This document shows, piece by piece, positions 55,919 to 64,000 of a DNA stretch of 64,000 bases. The stretch lies in the NCBI GenBank assembly GCA_030789695.1, contig CM061135.1:113220301-113284300 (forward strand). Reading direction: 5' to 3'. The notes beneath the pieces are model-generated. The model searched no databases. It was not told the DNA's origin and saw only the letters and a list, made by a program, of their open reading frames with translations. The stretch's first letter is position 1. Each line of letters opens with the position of its first letter. Origin of the DNA: Scilla litardierei (taxonomy: Eukaryota; Streptophyta; Magnoliopsida; Asparagales; Asparagaceae). The position numbers and the translations under genes were made by a program.

Positions 55919-57839
55919 CCTGCCTCAGCCCCCTATTAGATTGAAACATGCCATATGGGTAACCACTAATCATACCAGAGAATGAAGGAGTAGAAATACA
56001 TTCACACATACAACTGATGAATTTATGCTTGAATCCCATTCGATGGAGCATGAAATAGACAAATTCTCTGTTAACACTATCAAAAGCTTTCCTCAAATCT
56101 AATTTGAGACAGGCCCGGCCACCCATAGGATTATTAAAATCCCTAATATGTTCGTGCGCAAGAAAGGCGCAATCAGCGAGTAACCGGTCATGCAAAAAGG
56201 CGGCTTGATTTGGCGATATGAGCTCAATAACCGCTTTTTTCAGCCGATTGCAGAGAATTTTGCTGATGATTTTGTATAAAATATTACAACAGGCTATGGG
56301 CCTGTAATCACCAAGCTCAGAAGCATTGGCATTCTTAGGGATAAGAGTTAAGAAGGTGTGATTGATTTGACGAAACAACTTCCCCGACTTGAAGAAATTA
56401 AGAATAGCAATGGTGACATCATTCCCAATAGTATCCCACGAATTCTGATAAAAGAAACCATTGAAACCATCAGGGCCAGGGGCCTTATCCACCCCAATTT
56501 GAAAGACAGCATTTTTAACCTCCTCAGCCAAAACCGGCCTTTCAACCCAATCAGCAGCCGTATTTGTGAGAATTCTTTTAGCAGTGAGGCAAGGAAAGAC
56601 TCTCCAGTAGTCATTCTGATTATACAGATTAGCATAAAATTCAGGGGCTTCAACTTTCAGTTTTTCAATGGAATTGTTACGAGAACCATCAGAGGCAATG
56701 AGATGACCAAGATTATTACGACTCTGTCTAGTCCTCATAGCAGTATAAAAGAACAGGGAATTACAATCCCCAAGAATCAACCAATCTTGTCTATTCTTCT
56801 GCCTAAGATTGGATTCCTCAATGTCAATAGCTTCAGCAAGCTGATTGATTAAGGTACGTTCTTTTCTTTGTAACTCATCACAAGAACCCAGATTAGGGTT
56901 ACTCTGAATAGTGGCAAGCTCTGAACGAAATTTAGACACATCATTAGCCTCTATGAAGGCAGATCCAAACCTCTTAAGACCCCTTTTCAGGTTCTTAAGT
57001 TTAGCAACCAGCCGTATCATGGGGCAGCAATTGACCCTAATATGCCAATGCTCCTTCAACACACTAGGATACTCCGCACTACGATGCCAGTCATTAAAAA
57101 ATTTGAAAGGCTTAGGACCAGTATCACCAGGCTGATGAGTGCAGATAATAAGAGTGGAGTGATCGCTAGTGCCACCATCAATATATTCACAGTAAGAATA
57201 TGTGAGGATATTCATCCACATATTATTGTAGAAGGACCTATTAAGAGTGGCAGTAATACGGCGTTGCCCTATATTACGATTATTCCAGCTCAGAGTGTTG
57301 CCAACAGTCTTAAGCTCGATGAGAGCACTGGCATTAATGCAATCATTAAACTCATCAACCATAGACCCTTTAACCGCTCTACCACCAACTTTATCCATAG
57401 CATATCTGACACAATTGAAGTCTCCCCCGACGATCCAGGGGGAATTTTTAAACTTGTCGGCACTGGAGACAATATCATCCCAAAGAGTTCTACGCTCTTG
57501 ATAGGAATTGGACGCGTAAAAAATGGTAGCAACCATAACAAATCCCGCAGCATTCCTACAATTCAAGGATATGTGCTGAGCCGTCATGTCTTCGACCACA
57601 CAATTCCAAACATCGGGGTCATACATGATAAAAATACGTCCATTACGATGCACACTGCAATTGTTGATTGATAACCACTTCTTAGGAAAGCATTTGGCAA
57701 TTCTATGGCCATTATTCTCAGTGACCTTGGTTTCAATAAGCCCAACCAGAGAGGTCACATATTTCTGAAAACGATCTTTAAGCTCTCGACGTCTAGTGAC
57801 GCTATTAAGCCCCCGAGTATTCCAAATAAACAAGGTCAT
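55919..57839 (-). pseudogene. LINE-2 ORF2, 5' half (endonuclease and RT start)
   Basis: The minus-strand ATG at 57839 opens with FIWNTRGLNS, the start of an L1-type endonuclease. VGGDFN near 57420 and GTSDHS near 57160 are further endonuclease motifs. RT begins near 56520 with KAPGPDGFNGFF and continues through DYRPIACCN and LDLRKAFDSVNREF to RQGD, where Athila-A enters. This half is open throughout (642 codons), so the disabling changes are in the 3' half. Confidence 0.9.
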
Positions 57840-57926
57840 TGATCGTAGTTAGTGGGGGGGAGGCGCTCACCCTCCCTATTAATTCTTGAACTCTTCCGAG
57901 TACCCTTAATCGAAACTGCCCCTCCC

Positions 57927-59640
57927 TTATTTTGGTTTTTTTTTCTTCCCCTTACTGTTCTGTTTCAACAGCTCTTGCTCAATCAACCAGGCTTCATTAA
58001 CAACAGTCATTTCAATGGGCTCATCATCCGATTCCACTTCGTCCCAAAGGTCAAGCAAGGATCCCCCCAACCGAGAATAGCCTAGGGCACTAAAGGGGTT
58101 ATCGACTTTAATACTGTTCTCGGTGATGGTATTTTTAATAGCCCGTGAGATAGGCGGCGAGAGATGTGAGTTCTGCGGTGGCTTAGAGTTTTCCGAGCCC
58201 ATCCCCAAGCAGACCCCTGACCCCCCCAATATTATTAGGCATCTGTAAAAGGCTCTCTTTGCTACACGGGCCTCCACTTGCCCCACAACCGCTAGACGCA
58301 GCTAGCTCTCCATCCTTACTATACATTTCCTTATTCTGGGGCTCCTTATTATTTACATACCCCTTCCCTTCAGTTGCAGCCAAAACAGTGGCTATACATT
58401 TGTCCCCACTGCTAGCTTCAGTTCCGCTATCCGGTTGCTGTCTGCTCGGTTCTTTCCTTCCTGTGTCCTCATCCCCTTTCCCCCATTACAATTCTCATTG
58501 CAGCTGGCCTCAGCCTGCTCATTACAAACCCCATTTTCCTCCCCTATATTACAAGGCTCTCCAGCCCCTATAGTCCCAACATCGTCCCTATGATCCCCAA
58601 CATTGGGATCCATATTACAAACTGCCCCTATACATTTTTCGCTTCCCCTATCCTTTTTACAGTTCTCCGACATAACAAAACCACATCCAACAGCATCCCC
58701 CAACTTGGGGTCATTACAAACTCCGACAGCCAGGGCTTCCATCCCCTTACAATTTACAGACATAAAACTCTCCTCCCCAGCAACAGGTTGACTCGAAGAA
58801 GAAGCGATCGAGGAATTCATTACATCACTTACATTTTGGCGGCCAATCTCCGAGACATTTGAATCCTTCAGCAACTCATCCAGGTCCCCCGTACCATTGA
58901 TGCCGGTGATAGTTTCCTCACTCTTGCTGACCGGATGCACATCGCCAATGCCAACAACTCTAGCTTTAGAAGAACACTGTTGAACCAGGTGCCCAAAACA
59001 CTTGCAATTGGTACACCGAGGAGGCTTCCCCTCGTACCTAACATCGACTTCGAAGGATTCGCTGTCTTTGACCTGAGCTACAACAATCTGCGGTAGCTCA
59101 TGTTCAGCAGATATCTTGACCAGACACCGAGAGAAGGACATCCTCTCCATGGTGGCCGTGGCTCTGTCCAAGAAAATAGGATATCCCAATACACTAGTTA
59201 TAGAATTCAAAATCTTTAACGACCAAAATTTCAGAGGAAGGTTGGGGAGCTGTACCCATATAGGGGCGGAGGATAACATATCCCTCTCAAAAACCAAGTC
59301 CGGTGCCCAGCGCTGAATCACGACCAGCCTACCATCGAACATCCATGGCCCCCGTATAGAACTCCATCGCTGTCGACCCTATCTTTGAACCAGAAGAAGA
59401 AGAAACTGTTCTCTCTTGAGAAGATCGACATACCATGCTTCTTCCAAGTTCTGATGGCCCACGCCTTCATTTGACTGTAGAAAGGAACGTCTCCAAGCAC
59501 ATAAGCGACCAGCGTGTTCTCCCAGGAGCTAGCAGCTTCATCAATGGCCTCCTGTTATAGAACAGCAATGGGAGTCCCTGTTTCATCAAAAATTGGAGGA
59601 ATATAACTCATCTCCAAAGAATCAGCAATCTTCCTCTTGT
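57927..59640 (-). pseudogene. LINE-2 ORF1 (Gag-like, DUF4283 and CCHC)
   Basis: The minus-strand N-terminal part (59640-59500) has an in-frame TAA near 59556. The DUF4283-type domain runs from about 59500 to 59200 with a frameshift near 59340 (IRTWKKHG, then MFDGRLVVIQRWAPD). A zinc knuckle CTNCKCFGHLVQQC lies near 59010. A Ser/Glu/Cys-rich linker follows (58950-58392). The tail (58286-57927) is in another frame and ends in a Lys-rich stretch just before ORF2. ORF1 proteins of plant LINEs bind the element RNA. Confidence 0.8.
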
Positions 59641-59650
59641 TAGTGCACAC

Positions 59651-60903
59651 TGTTGAGTATTGGACTCCCCGGATTTGGTTTTGGATGATGAGCAAACATA
59701 AATATATCATGAACTAACAATTTGTGAGCGCAGTTATGGAGATCGTCGCCAAATTCACGAGAACAACAAAAGCGACGTCTCAAGACTTCTCAATGTGCGT
59801 GATCGTGTGCCTGGAGCTTCGTTGAAGCTCAATGAGCAATATTGAAGTCAAGAAGAATGAAGATTGAAGCTTTGAAGACGGATCGCTAAGGTTTATTTTA
59901 TAGTCTTTTAGCTTTGATCTATAGAATGTTAAGCTTTGAGTAATTCTTACATTTCTATCTTCATTTCGCTCATATCGTAGCTCTAGGATCTTAGTACAAG
60001 TTCATTCTAACTTCCTCGAAGCATCGCGCTTCGATTCGGACTTGTTTGTGCATGTTAGTTGGTACAAGAATAAGTACTGACCGACTAGATGGTGATTTAG
60101 TCGGTCAGCAACTCTTCTTGGACCGACTAGTTTGATTCCTTAATTTCTTGGACTTTACTGTTTACAGTTAGTCGGTCTACGTTGACTCACCGACCGACTA
60201 GTTTGTGAACTAGTCGGTCAGTGATGCTTCTTTGACCGACTAGTTGTGACTTACTGTTCATACTAAATTTCTCCTAAGCTACTGTTTATCGTTAGTCGGT
60301 CTAAGAACGTTTGGTGACCGACTAGTTGTTGATCTAGTCGGTCAACATTTGTTCTTGGACCGACTAAATCATTTGTATTCAGACTATTTGTTTTTGACTC
60401 TTAGTCGGTCTAAGTTTATTGACCGACCGACTAGTTGTGAAACTAGTCGGTCAGAAAGTCTTCTTGGACCGACTAGTTATCTAGGTCTGAAATCTTCATC
60501 TGTTCGCTGTTCACCTCTTAGTCGGTCCATGTTGTCTCACCGACCGACTAGTTGATGAACTAGTCGGTCAGTGGTTGTTCTTTGACCGACTAGTCTGCTT
60601 CAGATTTAGATCCGTTGGAGTTTTGAAAGCGACGTTTCTCTCTCCATTTTCCCTTGATCCTTTAAATACCTGAAGGGGTTATTTCATAGGATCTAAGGCT
60701 GCTATTTCAGAGTTCTATTGATTCAAAGAGAAGTTTTCAACTCTCATCTTCAAGCTCTCCCATTCTCAAGAATCTCTCCCTCACTCTTATTCCTCAAGAG
60801 AGATTCATTGATTGTGAGCCTTCCAAGCCAAGGGCTTGATTCTAGGTCATCCATCTCATCCCTAGGCTTCCATTGCTGGTCATCTTCTTGAAGCTAGGGT
60901 TTA
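59651..60903 (+). repeat. LTR-F: probable Copia-type LTR fragment
   Basis: It starts TGTTGAGTATTGGACTCC next to the LINE-2 5' end, a start that resembles Copia LTRs. U3 carries an array of GACCGACTAG/CTAGTCGGTC hairpins (60078-60595), homologous to the array in the Gypsy-A LTR. A TTTAAATA box (60661-60668) and a leader-like C/T-rich stretch follow. Homology ends near 60903, so U5 is lost. The Copia assignment rests on the first bases only. Confidence 0.5.
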
Positions 60904-61430
60904 ACGGCCTGTTTTCGGACCAATTTGAATTTTGTGTGTGTGCACAGCAATTAGGTCTGTGCGTAAAGTGATTTGGTCTGTGTGCATAGCAGATGTCGTC
61001 TGTGCACGCAGTAGGACCCTAGAACCTTTGCTTGAACCTATAGATAGCCTCCGTGACTCGTGTCCGACTTGGGAACACGTGTCAACCCAAGCCAACACCT
61101 CGTTCACACTGGAATTGCTATATGCACCGACCGTTTGAACAACACGCTATACACGCAAATCGACGGGCGATTCTGAGACAAACCACACGTACATGACAGT
61201 ACTTATGCCAGGAACCTGTAGGCGACCCCCCGTAGACCAGTGAGACCCCGCGTGCACGAACAGAACGCGTATCTCGGCAGTATCACGCGTATTGATCCGA
61301 TACGGCATTTTCCGCTGTATCAGCATAACCAGACCCAACCAACCCCGCACACATGTGCACTTGGGTGTCTCGGAGCTCTGTGCATGCCCCGGACCCATGC
61401 CTCAATGCACATGCACGTAACGCACATGCA
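60904..61430. other. Unassigned repeat-rich segment
   Basis: Three imperfect GGTCTGTGC(G/A)-type repeats occur at 60950-61015. CACACGTACATGAC and GCGTAT-rich sequence follow. No coding and no recognisable element border is seen. Confidence 0.4.
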
Positions 61431-63441
61431 AACCCTAGGTTTCACTTTGATTTATCCCCAAATAATTAGTTAATAATAAGTTACATCTGAATAATTGGTT
61501 CAGCCACTTTTTCTCTCCATGACCGCGCACACACACAGGTGAGAGAGAGAGGTACCGGCTTATTTTCTTAAAAACAATTTTTTTTTACCTAAGACCTATA
61601 ACCCTAGGTCACCCACGATAGTCTTCACGTGCTGTCTCTTGAACCCTCACCCATTCATTTTAGAAACCCTAGGTATACATGTAAATATACCTAATATGGG
61701 GACCCACGCCCTACAGCCTTTTTGAACCCTAGTCGTTTTAAACCACAACCTAGGCAATTTATTTCACAGAGCTGCTCCTCATCGCGATGTCTATTGCGCC
61801 GCCACCCGCTCTTCTACATTCGACGTCGCCTCCTCCCATCAAGACCACCCTGTCCCTGCCCCGACCAGCCCCCGTCGGACTTCCTCCGACCAAACCCGGG
61901 TCCCGCCGCCGCCTGTGATCAAGACCCACGCGCGGCAACTTCTGCGCGTTTCTCCCCGCCCCGAGACCCCGACGCCGGCGCCCCCCCTCAATCCTCCGAC
62001 CTCCTCCCGCCCATCGCGGCCCCTCAGCAGCCCGCAACCGCTGCCCACGGCGCCGACCGGCCTCCTCTTATCTGCCCGTCACCGGAAACTGCCGCGACAG
62101 GCCGCTCATCTTGTGCCTACCACCCTCGCAGCCATCCCAAGCTGCTGATCCTGCTGCCTCACGTCTTCCCCCAGTGTGGCCCGCACCGTCCAACTACTCG
62201 TCGCTCCGGCGGGCTTCTTCCTCCTCGAACCAGGCCGAACACCCCCACACCCTCTTCTAAAACTGCTGAGCGCCGACCCTCACCATCTCCGGATTCTCTC
62301 CCATCACCGAGCCTGGCCGGTGCTCCCTTGCCCACCGTCGGAACAGATGCTGCCATGAGAACAACTCCCCGCGAGCAAGCGAGCAACGTGAACAATTAGG
62401 CAAGTACTTTACGTACACGTTAATAGTAGGTGTGTATGATACGCATATTATTATGCAAGGGTGGACCACGTGAACGGTTTGTGGACTTCAATCATTATAT
62501 AGGTATAGTTATATAAGCTTATTATATTATGATATGTGAGAATTGGTCACAGTTTAATTTTGTAAGTTATATTACATCTGTAAGTTATCTAACATCATAC
62601 AACTTATAATATTGGGTTTGTTTGATAACAGTACAATGATTAGTAAGACTTTAATGTTATTAGCTGAATCGCGATTAACTTAAATAACACGAATCCATGT
62701 CGCAGATAAGATACGGTTCCCTTGCAACCCGTTACCGTTTCCGAGTCGACGCCGTTACCTTACCCGATACCGAAATCCAACTCCTGACGTCGCTACCCGA
62801 CGTCAGTGTAGCTTTCGCACCGTGTTGAGGTAATGTTTTGCACTCTTAGGACCCCCCAACCCAACCCTGTTTAAACAAGATAAAAATCGGTATTCTGGTT
62901 GTCTGATAATTCACTAATGAAGATAACTTAAATTGGGACTGTAGGCTGGTGACCCAAAGCGGGCCCAGTTAATCTGGCTTATATTATGACGTTGCCTGTG
63001 GATGTTAGAGTGCATGATTGTGATGATAGGATTATCATACAGGTTCTGTAGATCCGTTGGTTGACCCAGACCCTGCTGGACTACATCCTTGTCGGAATCT
63101 TTCAGGCAAGGAATGAGACTTTAGTTACTGCTTTTATACTTTTCTAGAATTGATGTTAGAACTGCTAGATTTATTTCTGCAAAATACTTGAAAATGATCA
63201 CATGTTACTTTCTGCTCGAACCCACTTTTAAAATGCAACTTAAACCTCACATGCTAATTAATAAGCCGGACATTATAATTGCGTGGATCTTTGTAGAAGA
63301 TCACTGGCGTGGGCCTCTCCTATACGGAGGTTGGCACTACTCTTGTGGAGCGTCTGCTGGATAGCCCAGAGACGGCTCGCTTACGGACTTGTGGAACGTT
63401 TGCTGGCTCGTCCAGGAATGTCTCACTTATGGATAGTTAAT

Positions 63442-63655
63442 CGATGACGGGGGGTGACCATTGAGAACTGGTGCTCCCCAGCTTTGGCTCACCCGTGACT
63501 GGTGCGCTCCGGTATGATACGTAGTATCATTCATGATTAATGATTTGTTTCGGATCGACGACGGGGGTGACCATTGAGAACTGGTGCTCCCCAGCTTTGG
63601 TTCACCCGTGACTGGTGCGCTCCGGTATGATACACCGTATCATTCGTGATCCTTG
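63442..63655 (+). repeat. Tandem duplication, about 114 bp, two units
   Basis: Units start at 63442 and 63556 and share GGTGACCATTGAGAACTGG and a following block. Each contains a small ATGATAC-NNN-GTATCAT hairpin with a different centre. Confidence 0.85.
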
Positions 63656-63874
63656 TCTTGTCTCGTGTCTAGATGGAGCGTTTGTTGGCTCGTGTCCATA
63701 ACACAAACGACTCGCGGGTGGGGTAGGACAAAAGAGTCTAGCTGGGCCTGGGGGGGTAGCTCCCCTCCCGCCTACGCAGCTTGAGTCCTTAGGCTTTATC
63801 TTTGTATCGCAGTTGGTGCACTCCTGTTTGCTTCGCAGGGATGCATTCCGGTCATTTGACCTTTTCTAGACTTG

Positions 63875-63976
63875 GACAATCTGACCAGATGGACACCCCT
63901 GGCAGATTGATAGAACTACATGAACAACTCTTAGACGATCTGACTAGATGGACACCCCTAGCAGATCGATTAGAAT
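63875..63976 (+). repeat. Tandem duplication, about 59 bp, two units
   Basis: Units start at 63875 (GACAATCTGACCAGATGG) and 63934 (GACGATCTGACTAGATGG) and share ACACCCCT and AGAT(T/C)GAT. They are separated by an unrelated stretch. Confidence 0.75.
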
Positions 63977-64000
63977 AACCATTACTTGTTTCCTGCTTTC

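Larger units (their letters stand above)
44894..59648 (-). mobile_element. LINE-2: nearly full-length L1-type LINE, split by Athila-A
   Basis: On the minus strand ORF1 (about 59640-57927) is followed by ORF2 (57839-55919, resuming at 46694 and ending near 45129), a 3' untranslated region and a short A-run (complement of 44894-44901). Athila-A inserted in the RT between Gly-Asp and Pro-Leu of the QGDPLSP motif and made the ATCTC duplication. Related to LINE-1 at protein level. Several stops and frameshifts are present. Confidence 0.88.
61431..64000 (+). mobile_element. Gypsy-E: Tekay-like LTR running off the window
   Basis: From 62750 the sequence parallels the LARD-1 LTR: hairpin at 62784-62806, TGTAGCTTTCGC, then GTGTTGAG-GTAATG and, later, TTTCAG-GCAAG (63101-63110). 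A GC-rich leader (61770-62390) and an AT-rich part (62400-62700) precede it, as in Gypsy-D. 63290-63860 is tandemly repetitive. The Pro/Ser-rich 225-codon open frame at 61722-62399 falls in the GC-rich leader and is not supported as a gene. The left edge is uncertain. Confidence 0.55.

Noticed and set aside
61722..62399. 225-codon Pro/Ser-rich open frame
   Set aside because: It lies in the GC-rich leader of an LTR, has low complexity, and GC-rich frames open on both strands here. No domain or homology is recognised.

Overview
The window is intergenic DNA from a flowering plant nucleus, and I find no convincing host gene, tRNA or rRNA. The evidence is the element content: two plant L1-type LINEs with an endonuclease, reverse transcriptase and zf-RVT zinc domain; three Athila-type Ty3/gypsy elements with tRNA-Asp primer sites; and chromodomain Ty3/gypsy elements of Tekay (Del) type. 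The species cannot be named from the sequence.

Layout. 1-3481 is the 3' part of LINE-1 (+), ending in a (TA)n tail. 3482-4881 is a decayed gypsy LTR. 4888-44198 is an old Athila element on the minus strand (Athila-C). Athila-B (12223-41162, +, target duplication TTGCT) sits inside its gag. Inside Athila-B is a tandem LTR-internal-LTR-internal Tekay array (Gypsy-A, 14366-38091). Inside the first Gypsy-A pol is a 9.25 kb element without gag or pol, LARD-1 (21570-30819, target duplication ATGAG). This is a four-level nest, and LTR divergence appears to fall from the outermost element to the innermost. 44199-44893 is another LTR-like remnant. 44894-59648 is LINE-2 (-), split by Athila-A (46700-55913, +, target duplication ATCTC). 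59651-60903 is a probable Copia-type LTR fragment (LTR-F). From about 61431 to the window end is a gypsy LTR (Gypsy-E) that runs off the edge.

How the parts work together. LARD-1 has no coding region, but it shares with Gypsy-A the first 27 bases after the LTR, a similar polypurine tract and hairpin, 5-bp target duplications and several LTR RNA structures. It looks like a non-autonomous passenger of that family. Athila-A and Athila-C also lack reverse transcriptase, RNase H and integrase. Both go from protease straight to a spacer holding a second copy of the LTR motif array and a TATA box, then to the post-pol ORF1.

Most unusual points. (1) The Tekay-type LTRs carry a series of stem-loops with constant loops and compensating stems. 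(2) An acidic 33-38 residue micro-ORF has its AUG in the arm of a further covarying hairpin. (3) Both Gypsy-A copies carry two intron-like GT-AG interruptions, one at the gag/protease junction and one in integrase, whose removal restores frame. (4) Arrays of perfect 12-14 bp hairpins around CCGA/TCGG cores occur in unrelated LTR families, and one higher-order unit is shared between a Tekay LTR and LTR-F. All functional readings of these are inference.
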